Source: Lentisphaeria bacterium (GTDB lineage: Bacteria > Verrucomicrobiota > Lentisphaeria > Oligosphaerales > Lenti-02). Taken from it: a DNA stretch of 6,421 bases. The stretch lies in contig JAGLDW010000362.1 in assembly GCA_023145395.1 (NCBI GenBank), positions 1 to 6,421 on the forward strand, read 5' to 3'. Position numbers and translations under genes: made by a program. The notes under the pieces were generated by a model. The model was not told the DNA's origin. It searched no databases and saw only the letters and a program-made list of their open reading frames with translations. Shown piece after piece: positions 1 to 5,247 of this stretch (the stretch's first letter is position 1; each line of letters starts with the position of its first letter).

Positions 1-1
1 G

Positions 2-1051
2 TTCGGCGATGCGCTGTCGGCTGGCAACTCAGGTCATTGCCTGCTCTTGCAGGATGTGCCGCCCATGCTCGAGCCCCTCGAGGCGGGAATGCTCCTTGCG
101 GAGTACGCACACAAGCCCGGCAAGCCCTTTGCCTGGCACGTCAAGCAGGTGGATTACCTGATCGAAATGGGAGATATCCTGGGCATCGACGACTGGTTTG
201 CCTGGGGTGCCTCATGTTTTGCACATCCCCTGCGGCTGGACAAGGATGTGGCGGACAAGTTCCTGCGCCGGGCGCGGGAAGGCGCCACCGCCGGCTTCAC
301 CCAGATGCCGGTGGGCGGCGTGAGCACGCCGATCACGTCGGCTGGTTTCGTGGTCGTGTCCGCCGCCGAGTTGCTGGCCACCTGGATCTGCGGTCGCGCA
401 GTCAACCCGCAGGTTCCCCTCTACGGCAGCATGTGGGGGGGCGCCATGGATATGGCGACTGGCTCGGCCACCTACTTCGCCTTCGACGGCATGCGCAACG
501 CCCTGGCCCACGCGGAATTCATCCGCAAGTGGACAGGTGTGCGCGTTAGCGCGGGTGGCGCCGACTACTGCAGCGCCAAGGTGCCCGGCTATTTTGCCGC
601 CTGGGAGAAGGCATACAAGGCGATGACCCTCGCCGCGTTCACTGGCGCCTGTGGAGTGGGCAGTGGCATGGTCGAGGACGGCAAGACGCTCAGTCCCGTG
701 CAAATCCTGCTCGAACGCGAGCTTGCCCTGGGCGTGCAGCTCTACTCGCAGCAGCTCGAAGTCACACCCGACACCATCGCGCTCGACACCATCGTCGATG
801 TGGGCTTTGGCATTCGCAGCAACTACATGAACGAGCAGCACACGCTCGAACATTTCCGCGAGGACACTTGGCTGCCGCGAATACTTGACCGCTCCGGCTA
901 TGCTGGCCCCGAGTGGGAGCAAGGCGTGCTCGACCGACTCCAGGACAAGGTCGATGAACTGATCGCAAGCTATCAAAAGCCCGAAGGCCGCGAAGACCAG
1001 CTCGCCAAGATGCGCGAGGTCGTCGAACGAGCCAGGTGCGATTTCGCATGA
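2..1051 (+). CDS. MttB-superfamily corrinoid methyltransferase, 5'-truncated by window edge
   Basis: The reading frame is open from base 2 to the TGA at 1049-1051, giving 349 residues. The family is usually near 480-500 residues, so roughly the first 130-150 are missing and no start can be assigned; the TTG at 47 is internal. Family members transfer a methyl group from a methylated amine, such as trimethylamine or glycine betaine, to a cobalamin-bearing corrinoid protein in the cytoplasm. Recognisable stretches are the Q-M-P-x-G-G-x-S-T-P-I-T segment near visible residue 100, the A-E-L-L-A segment that follows it, and the C-terminal E-Q-H-T-L-E-H-F-R-E-D-T-W-L-P-R-I-L-D-R block that is highly typical of MttB proteins. 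No in-frame amber codon occurs in the visible part, which should span the pyrrolysine site of true trimethylamine methyltransferases, so this is a non-pyrrolysine member. Its substrate cannot be told from sequence alone. No corrinoid protein gene is visible downstream; the next gene is a convergent toxin. Confidence 0.88.
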   Translation, partial: FGDALSAGNSGHCLLLQDVPPMLEPLEAGMLLAEYAHKPGKPFAWHVKQVDYLIEMGDILGIDDWFAWGASCFAHPLRLDKDVADKFLRRAREGATAGFTQMPVGGVSTPITSAGFVVVSAAELLATWICGRAVNPQVPLYGSMWGGAMDMATGSATYFAFDGMRNALAHAEFIRKWTGVRVSAGGADYCSAKVPGYFAAWEKAYKAMTLAAFTGACGVGSGMVEDGKTLSPVQILLERELALGVQLYSQQLEVTPDTIALDTIVDVGFGIRSNYMNEQHTLEHFREDTWLPRILDRSGYAGPEWEQGVLDRLQDKVDELIASYQKPEGREDQLAKMREVVERARCDFA

Positions 1052-1453
1052 TCAGCGCCGTGCGTCGAACGAGCGCACATGCTGGTAGGACAGAATGCGT
1101 TCATCAGCAGTCATGAACAGATAGTCGTGTGCCATAGCTGTAGCCACCAGCATCCGGTCGGCCGGGTCGCGGTGGAAGTCGCCGGGGAGTTCGTAGGCCA
1201 ACACGCTCGATTCGTGGGACAATGGCGCCGTCTCCGCCAGCAGCATGGCCAAAGACTCACGTATCCACGTCCGAAGCGACCCGGCCAGCGCCAATCGTTC
1301 GCCCCAAATGAGGCGCGAGATCTCAAGCGAGGAGACGGTGGAGACGTACATCTTCGTGTCGGGTGCCGAGAGCAAGGCGAGCGCTTCGGCACCGAACTCC
1401 TCGGGAGACTCCTGAGACCAGATCCAAACGTGCGTGTCCAGAAGAATGTTCAT
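1052..1453 (-). CDS. vapC: PIN-domain ribonuclease toxin, VapC type
   Basis: A 133-residue protein, normal length for a single-domain PIN toxin. VapC toxins are Mg-dependent ribonucleases that cut tRNA, rRNA or mRNA and are held inactive by the partner antitoxin. The acidic metal-binding residues are all present: D6 in N-I-L-L-D-T-H-V-W, E44 in S-S-L-E-I-S, D96 and D99 in H-R-D-P-A-D-R-M-L, and D117 in M-T-A-D-E-R-I. The R-D-P-A-D-R-M-L-V-A-T-A motif is characteristic of the VapC subgroup paired with Phd-like antitoxins. I chose the ATG at 1453 over the in-frame ATG at 1468 because it overlaps the antitoxin stop codon as ATGA, which implies translational coupling, and because the protein then begins directly with the first PIN strand. 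All catalytic residues are intact, so an active toxin is expected. The cellular target is unknown. Its stop codon abuts the methyltransferase stop with no gap. Confidence 0.92.
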   Translation of the reverse strand: MNILLDTHVWIWSQESPEEFGAEALALLSAPDTKMYVSTVSSLEISRLIWGERLALAGSLRTWIRESLAMLLAETAPLSHESSVLAYELPGDFHRDPADRMLVATAMAHDYLFMTADERILSYQHVRSFDARR

Positions 1454-1683
1454 CGCTCCATTTCCCACTCATCGGAGAAGTCTGCGTGGACGATATCCCC
1501 CAGAATGCTAAATCGTCCCCGAAGAGCGCCTAGAACACGCTCGGGAGGCTTCTCCGCATAGGGAATGATGCTCGCAAGGGGACGCTTCCGAAGAGTGATC
1601 AGAAGCGGAGAACCAGTGCGTTGGACGGTTTTCATCTTCTCAATGCACTTGGCTTTGAACTCAGAGACCCCAATTGTTTCCAT
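1450..1683 (-). CDS. Type II antitoxin, Phd/YefM family (VapB role)
   Basis: A 77-residue protein encoded immediately upstream of the PIN toxin. Residues 1-42 fit the Phd/YefM DNA-binding fold: an I-G-V-S-E-F-K-A-K start, then G-S-P-L-L-I-T-L-R-K-R-P-L-A-S-I-I-P, matching the family pattern in which a strand ending I-T is followed by a basic turn and P-x-A. Residues 49-77, starting R-V-L-G-A-L-R-G-R-F and ending acidic (D-E-W-E-M-E-R), look like the C-terminal toxin-neutralising tail. The start is taken at the ATG at 1683 rather than 1689: the AGGAG at 1695-1691 lies 7 nt from the former but only 1 nt from the latter. The gene overlaps the toxin start by four bases. Proteins of this family bind toxin and also repress their own operon; the palindrome upstream at 1731-1740 is the candidate site. 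The locus is less GC-rich than the flanking metabolic genes. Confidence 0.88.
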   Translation of the reverse strand: METIGVSEFKAKCIEKMKTVQRTGSPLLITLRKRPLASIIPYAEKPPERVLGALRGRFSILGDIVHADFSDEWEMER

Positions 1684-1690
1684 AGCCATG

Positions 1691-1695
1691 CTCCT
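1691..1695 (-). promoter_or_regulatory. Ribosome-binding site deciding the antitoxin start
   Basis: Reads AGGAG on the minus strand. Spacing is 1 nt to the ATG at 1689 and 7 nt to the ATG at 1683, so it favours the second ATG and a 77-residue antitoxin. Confidence 0.7.
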
Positions 1696-1717
1696 GTTGA
1701 CATCCCGAATCCATGAA

Positions 1718-1753
1718 TCAAAGTAACCTAGTCATATGACCAAGTCAAGTAAC
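1718..1753. promoter_or_regulatory. Candidate operator/promoter region of the toxin-antitoxin operon
   Basis: The perfect palindrome GTCATATGAC lies at 1731-1740. It is flanked by two direct copies of AAGTAAC at 1721-1727 and 1747-1753, 26 bp apart. On the minus strand a TTGACT (1748-1743) could act as a -35 element, with a poor TACTTT -10 match 17 bp later (1725-1720), so the palindrome would sit in the spacer. That geometry fits repression by a Phd-type antitoxin, which is how such operons are normally controlled. The palindrome and repeats are seen directly; the promoter call and the regulatory role are inferred. The region also lies upstream of the divergent aminotransferase gene and could influence it. 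No convincing plus-strand promoter was found. Confidence 0.42.
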
Positions 1754-1806
1754 ATGATGTGAGACGACGTAGATTTGCGGAGTCCGCACCTTCGTCACGC
1801 GGAAAA

Positions 1807-1811
1807 TGGAG
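1807..1811 (+). promoter_or_regulatory. Ribosome-binding site deciding the aminotransferase GTG start
   Basis: TGGAG lies 7 nt before the GTG at 1819. It supports that GTG over the upstream in-frame GTG at 1759, which would add an Arg-rich 20-residue extension with no family counterpart. Confidence 0.6.
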
Positions 1812-1818
1812 TACGGTT

Positions 1819-3051
1819 GTGAACGAACTTGCCCTACATGGCGGCGCACCGGTGCGAGACAATCCCATCGCCCCAAGCGGCGAGCGGTTCGGCGACGAGG
1901 AGATTCGGCTTCTCACGGAGGTCATTCGCTCCCAGAAGCTGAACTGCAACTGCGGAACACGGGTCAAGGAATTTGCCCAGTCCTTCGCGGACGCCATGGG
2001 GATGACGCATGGTGTGATGGTGACCTCGGGCACGGCTGCCATCCACTGCGCGCTCGGAGCAGTGAACTTGAACCCAGGCGACGAAGTCATCACCGCCCCG
2101 ATCACGGACATGGGCACGATCTATCCCATCCTGGCGCAGAATGCCGTCCCCATCTTCGCGGATCTGGATCCGGACACGCTCTGCATCGACCCGGAAGATG
2201 TCGAGAAGCGGATCACCGCGAAAACCAAGGCGTTGCTACCAGTTCATTTCTGCGGCAATTCCTGCGACATGGAGCCGCTCCTTGATCTTGCCAAACGCCA
2301 CGGATTGGCCGTGGTCGAGGATTGCGCGCAGTCATTCAACGCGCAGTATCGCGGCCGCAAGGTTGGGACCATGGGCGACTTCGGCTGTTTCAGTTTCAAC
2401 CAGTACAAGCATATCTCCTGTGGTGATGGTGGGGTGGCCGTCACCAACGATGAGGATCTCAACGAACGCGCCGAGCTGTTTTCGGACAAAGCCTGGCCCC
2501 GCAGCGGCGACCGTCGCGACCACCGCTTCCTCGCCCCAAACTACCGCGTGACAGAGCTTCAGGCCGCCGTCGCCACGGCCCAGTTGACCAAGCTGGACTG
2601 GATCACTGACACGCGCCGGGATCGGGGCGATCTGCTCACCTCACTGATCAACGACGCGCCAGGGGTGCATCCCATACAGGTGTATCCGGACGGGGAATGC
2701 ACATACTGGTTCTACTGGTTGCGCGTGAAGGAAGCGGTCCGTGCTGATTTCGTGAGTGCTCTCAGGGCCGAAGGTCTGCCCGCTACGGAAGGCTACATCC
2801 AGATTCCGGTCTATCTCTACGACGTCATTCGGGAGAAGAAGACCTACGGGGACTCGCACTTCCCATACGGTTGCCCGCCGTTCCGCGACCCCGACAACGA
2901 GATCGAGTACTGCGAGGGCCTGTGTCCAGTCGCGGAGCGTGTGCTCCGGGAGATGATCCGGATCAATCTCAACGAGTTCTGGACCGAGCAGGATGTGCAG
3001 GATGCCGCGCAGATTATCAACAAGGTGGCCAAGTTCTTTGCCAGAAACTAG
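1819..3051 (+). CDS. DegT/DnrJ/EryC1-family PLP aminotransferase
   Basis: A 410-residue protein of normal length for this fold-type I PLP family, which usually transfers an amino group from glutamate or glutamine to a keto-sugar or keto-cyclitol in the cytoplasm. Visible hallmarks are the N-terminal A-L-H-G-G-A-P-V-R start, T-S-G-T-A-A-I-H at residues 69-76 (phosphate-binding), V-V-E-D-C-A-Q-S around D168 (contacts the pyridine nitrogen), F-S-F-N-Q-Y-K-H with the PLP lysine K197, and N-Y-R-V-T-E-L-Q-A-A at 241-250. The C-terminus, with C-P-V-A-E-R-V-L followed by a final helix, is complete. The lysine is retained, so this should be a transaminase rather than a dehydratase such as ColD, which has histidine there. 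The start is the GTG at 1819, supported by the TGGAG above. The gene diverges from the toxin-antitoxin pair. Its TAG stop lies inside the first copy of a 66-bp repeat. The substrate is unknown; an amino-sugar or cyclitol is the family-based guess. Confidence 0.92.
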   Translation: MNELALHGGAPVRDNPIAPSGERFGDEEIRLLTEVIRSQKLNCNCGTRVKEFAQSFADAMGMTHGVMVTSGTAAIHCALGAVNLNPGDEVITAPITDMGTIYPILAQNAVPIFADLDPDTLCIDPEDVEKRITAKTKALLPVHFCGNSCDMEPLLDLAKRHGLAVVEDCAQSFNAQYRGRKVGTMGDFGCFSFNQYKHISCGDGGVAVTNDEDLNERAELFSDKAWPRSGDRRDHRFLAPNYRVTELQAAVATAQLTKLDWITDTRRDRGDLLTSLINDAPGVHPIQVYPDGECTYWFYWLRVKEAVRADFVSALRAEGLPATEGYIQIPVYLYDVIREKKTYGDSHFPYGCPPFRDPDNEIEYCEGLCPVAERVLREMIRINLNEFWTEQDVQDAAQIINKVAKFFARN

Positions 3052-3176
3052 TCCGGAGTGACGCCCCGACAAGACCCCAACGCCCTTGTGTCGTTGGTGA
3101 ACAAGACCGTGTCCTAGTCCGGAGTGACGCCCCGACAAGACCCCAACGACCTTGTGTCGTTGGTGAATAAGACCTT
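3048..3176. repeat. 66-bp tandem direct duplication, each copy with a hairpin
   Basis: Two copies begin with CTAGTCCGGAGTG at 3048 and 3114, a period of exactly 66 bp. Over 63 aligned bases (3048-3110 against 3114-3176) I count three differences, at 3083/3149, 3102/3168 and 3109/3175. Each copy carries a hairpin with loop CTTGT. In copy 2 an 8-bp perfect stem pairs 3143-3150 with 3156-3163. In copy 1 (3077-3084 with 3090-3097) one C-T mismatch interrupts it. The first copy begins inside the last codons of the aminotransferase gene and supplies its TAG stop. No T-run follows the hairpins, so they do not look like standard intrinsic terminators. Because 66 is a multiple of three, both strands stay open across the repeat and produce repetitive false reading frames. 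Confidence 0.9.
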
Positions 3177-3201
3177 TGACCCCATGCGCGTACCCACTCC
3201 A

Positions 3202-3238
3202 CCCTCTCCGCAGTGGCGGAACGCCACTGCGGAGAGGG
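3202..3238. repeat. Strong palindrome: 17-bp perfect stem, 3-base loop
   Basis: Positions 3202-3218 and 3222-3238 are perfect reverse complements around a GAA loop. A further 5 bp (3197-3201 with 3241-3245) can pair if the two bases 3239-3240 are bulged. RNA from either strand would fold into a very stable hairpin. It could end transcription of the aminotransferase unit or protect an mRNA end, but no T-tract follows on either strand. It may instead be a dispersed palindromic element of the REP or MITE kind. The structure is certain; its role is not. Confidence 0.9.
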
Positions 3239-3280
3239 GATGGAGGGACACGGCGCTTCCGACGGGAGCCTGATCGTTAG

Positions 3281-3310
3281 CTCCAACGGCACAAGGCCGT
3301 TGGGGGCTTC
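3281..3310 (-). repeat. Inverted relative of the 66-bp-unit hairpin
   Basis: The stem 3283-3290 with 3296-3303 is 8 bp and perfect, and its loop is ACAAG, the complement of the CTTGT loop in the 66-bp units. The reverse complement of 3281-3310 matches 3136-3165 at 25 of 30 positions by my count. Two of the differences, inside the stem, are compensatory: G-C here against A-T there. The stem is therefore conserved while the sequence changes, as in a family of dispersed palindromic elements. Together with copy 2 it brackets the large palindrome at 3202-3238 in head-to-head orientation. Confidence 0.75.
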
Positions 3311-3348
3311 AAAAACCAGTTGGATAAGTCCGACGTCTGGAGTTCGAC

Positions 3349-4641
3349 ATGACAGACAGCATTGAAGTGGGCTTTGCCGCAGCGGACATCACGCCTGAGA
3401 CAAATCGCCAGACGATCTACCACCGCCTTGGGGATTGTCCGGATGGCACAGTCCCAATTCTCGATCGGCTGTTTGCGAGGGCAACCGCATTCCGCAGTGA
3501 TGATTGCCTGGCCATCTGGGCATCTCTGGATATCTGTGTGCTGTCCACGGTCCTGCGCGACCGGATCGTTGCTGAGTTTGGGCAGCAGGGCATGCAAGCC
3601 GACCAGGTTTCCCTGTCGTCCACACATACCCATTCCGCACCGACCGGCCACAACTTCAACGGCGTGGAGCCGATGTCCGAAGAATATGTGAGCACTCTGG
3701 TCGATCAGACCGTGCACGCTATGCGTAGAGCCGTCGAGAATGCCCAGCCGACCGAGATCTCGTTCGGGGAGGCGACAGTGGATCTAAGCGTGAATCGCCG
3801 TCAGATTGGACGCATGTCGGTGGTCAACGACCTCGCCTCGCCGACCGGTTTGGTGGACAGCGAGGTGTCTATTGCCAAGATTCGTCAACAGGATGGGAAG
3901 ACCGGCCTGTTGTTCAACTACGCGGCCCATCCCCTGACGATGTGCCCTGAAAAAGGCGTGATTTCCGCTGATTTTCCCGGTCGCGTTGCCGCGATTCTCT
4001 GTAGACAGGGCGTTGCGGACCACGCACAGTTTTTTCAGGGCTGCGCCGGCAACGTGAACGTGAAAATTAGCGGCGAGGGCGCGGCGGACAGAGCCGGGCG
4101 GATACTGGCCGACGCCATTCTCGAGGCTGCGGACTCCGCCGGCCCCGCAACGAGCTGCGAACTCCGCACCGCGTCGGAGGTCGTGCATCTCCCCTGGGCC
4201 AACATCCCCACTTTGGAGGAGGCCCGTCAGATACTGGCCGATGTGAGAGCGCCGGGTGGCAAGGGGCAGGCATTCTACAAGCTTCCCTGGGCAGAGAAAC
4301 TGGTGCGCACTCTCGAAGCAGGCCCAATTCCGGACCATGCCGAGGTACTTGTTCAGGCGATGAAGCTGGGCGACGCCGTCTACCTAGCGCTGCCGGGCGA
4401 AGTCTTTGCCGAAATCGGTCTCGAAATCAAGCAACGAACTGGCCTTGAACATCTCTTTGTGGTCGCTTATTCCAACAACGGCGAAATCGGCTATGTTCCC
4501 ACAGCGGAGACCTTCAAGGAAGGCGGCATGGAAGTGGACGCCTCCCCCTTCTACTACGGCCTCTTCCAGCTCGCCCCGGAATGTGGTGAGATTCTGACAG
4601 AATCGGCGCTACGCGTAGTGCTGAACATCTGCGCTTCGTGA
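3349..4641 (+). CDS. Neutral/alkaline ceramidase-like (NEUT/ALK N-terminal domain) hydrolase
   Basis: A 430-residue protein matching the N-terminal catalytic domain of the neutral/alkaline non-lysosomal ceramidase superfamily, zinc hydrolases that classically cleave the amide of ceramide. It opens with V-G-F-A-A-A-D-I-T-P, a family signature. Zinc-ligand candidates correspond to those of bacterial ceramidase: T-H-T-H-S-A-P (H93/H95), N-Y-A-A-H-P (H194), L-P-G-E-V-F (E351) and G-Y-V-P-T (Y382). The segment that carries the nucleophilic serine in true ceramidases reads Q-G-C-A-G-N-V-N at 230-237 and has no serine. There is no signal peptide and no C-terminal immunoglobulin-like domain, unlike the secreted ~650-700-residue ceramidases. 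A cytoplasmic hydrolase of another amide or ester is more likely than a ceramidase. The ATG at 3349 has GGAG 6 nt upstream. The gene leads a probable operon with the next two genes, 102 nt before the DUF1284 gene. Confidence 0.85.
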   Translation: MTDSIEVGFAAADITPETNRQTIYHRLGDCPDGTVPILDRLFARATAFRSDDCLAIWASLDICVLSTVLRDRIVAEFGQQGMQADQVSLSSTHTHSAPTGHNFNGVEPMSEEYVSTLVDQTVHAMRRAVENAQPTEISFGEATVDLSVNRRQIGRMSVVNDLASPTGLVDSEVSIAKIRQQDGKTGLLFNYAAHPLTMCPEKGVISADFPGRVAAILCRQGVADHAQFFQGCAGNVNVKISGEGAADRAGRILADAILEAADSAGPATSCELRTASEVVHLPWANIPTLEEARQILADVRAPGGKGQAFYKLPWAEKLVRTLEAGPIPDHAEVLVQAMKLGDAVYLALPGEVFAEIGLEIKQRTGLEHLFVVAYSNNGEIGYVPTAETFKEGGMEVDASPFYYGLFQLAPECGEILTESALRVVLNICAS

Positions 4642-4676
4642 ACTGCCCCGAACGTGGGAGGCGACCTCCGGACAGT
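4642..4676 (+). other. Weak two-part hairpin after the ceramidase-like gene
   Basis: A 5-bp stem pairs 4657-4661 with 4665-4669 around a CGA loop. It is enclosed by an outer stem pairing 4642-4647 with 4670-4676, with one bulged base on the right arm and unpaired bases on the left. There is no T-run. It may be a partial terminator or processing site inside the operon, or chance in GC-rich sequence. Confidence 0.25.
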
Positions 4677-4743
4677 GAGTCGCTAGAAACGGGCGGGCGT
4701 GTTTGGCCATCGCTGATTACACGACCGAAAAAGGAACTGAGAA

Positions 4744-5187
4744 ATGAAGACGTTAACTATCCGCGGACACCACCTGTTCGACATGCTGGGCCCGCTCGCG
4801 ACGGGTGAATCCAACCACAAGACCTTGGGACCCGTTGCGCTGGGGATACGCGCGAATCCGAAGACTCCGATCAAGGTGGTGATCGGAGTGGACGACATTT
4901 GCGCCCCCTGCGAGTGGTGGGATCACGATGTAGACCATTGTGCCAAGTGCCTGGACAAACACCCCGAAGACAACCAGAACTCCCTCGATTCGGATGCCAA
5001 CGCCATTCGAGTCCTGGGACTCGAATCGGAGGATGTCATGAATGCGGACGACCTCTACCGCCTGATTCAGGAGAAGGTCACCAAGAAGGTGTTGGCCGAA
5101 CAGGTGTGCGTGGCGTGCCGATTGGTCGATCGTTGCAAGGAAACGTACGCACAGCGTATTGCCGATACTGTCGCAGCACTTACTTAG
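4744..5187 (+). CDS. DUF1284-family cysteine-rich protein
   Basis: A 147-residue protein with the DUF1284 layout: L-T-I-R-G-H-H-L at the N-terminus, a V-x-D-D-I-C-A-P-C centre, and a C-terminal helical part. It has seven cysteines, at 53, 56, 66, 69, 122, 125 and 131, arranged as C-x2-C, C-x2-C and C-x2-C-x5-C, plus the histidine pair H9-H10. This spacing suggests an iron-sulfur cluster or a zinc site; the family is described as predicted metal or iron-sulfur binding and has no established biochemical role that I know of. No signal peptide or membrane segment is visible, so it is probably cytoplasmic. AAGGA lies 8 nt before the ATG. It sits between a zinc-hydrolase-like gene and a glycosidase-like gene, on the same strand. 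Redox support for a cobalamin methyltransferase system is possible but is only inference from the neighbouring MttB gene. Confidence 0.82.
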   Translation: MKTLTIRGHHLFDMLGPLATGESNHKTLGPVALGIRANPKTPIKVVIGVDDICAPCEWWDHDVDHCAKCLDKHPEDNQNSLDSDANAIRVLGLESEDVMNADDLYRLIQEKVTKKVLAEQVCVACRLVDRCKETYAQRIADTVAALT

Positions 5188-5235
5188 GGTCCGCGCGGAA
5201 AGTTCAAGACCAGCGACGCACTGCCCCCCTACTTG

Positions 5236-5241
5236 AAGGAG
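5236..5241 (+). promoter_or_regulatory. Ribosome-binding site of the last gene
   Basis: AAGGAG lies 6 nt before the ATG at 5248. It fixes the start of the last gene, which runs off the window. Its first bases overlap one arm of a weak inverted repeat (5203-5208 with 5232-5237). Confidence 0.75.
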
Positions 5242-5247
5242 AGTGAT

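Larger units (their letters stand above)
3052..3348. other. Intergenic region between aminotransferase and ceramidase-like gene
   Basis: This stretch of 297 bases holds no credible gene. Most of it is accounted for by the rest of the 66-bp tandem repeat, the large palindrome and the inverted hairpin copy listed separately. The unexplained parts are about 3177-3196, 3246-3280 and 3311-3336; I see no tRNA, convincing promoter or riboswitch in them. A promoter for the downstream three-gene set would be expected near 3300-3335, but no good -35/-10 pair is visible. Repetitive peptides read in this region on both strands are by-products of the 66-bp period. Confidence 0.7.

Noticed and set aside
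47..49. TTG as the methyltransferase start.
   Set aside because: The frame is open to the window edge, and the protein would lack the N-terminal third of the family, so the true start is upstream of the window.
212..976. A 254-codon minus-strand frame opposite the methyltransferase.
   Set aside because: It lies fully antisense to a convincing MttB-family gene, and its peptide is a biased composition with no motif.
1697..1702. A perfect TTGACA on the plus strand upstream of the aminotransferase.
   Set aside because: No acceptable -10 element lies 16-19 bp downstream, and the hexamer falls next to the antitoxin ribosome-binding site on the other strand.
3048..3176. Two repeated units considered as a minimal CRISPR array.
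   Set aside because: The copies are contiguous and near identical over 63 of 66 bases, with no unique spacers and no cas gene in view.
3202..3238. The large hairpin considered as an intrinsic terminator.
   Set aside because: No T-run follows on either strand, so I list it as a palindromic repeat and leave termination as one possibility.
2871..3292. Overlapping open frames on both strands encoding a 22-residue repeated peptide.
   Set aside because: The peptide repeat is a by-product of the 66-bp DNA duplication, whose period is a multiple of three. The frames run into the aminotransferase coding end and lack ribosome-binding sites.
5203..5237. Inverted repeat TTCAAG/CTTGAA that could mask the ribosome-binding site of the last gene.
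   Set aside because: The stem is only 6 bp with a 23-nt loop and has no extension, too weak to claim as a regulatory structure.
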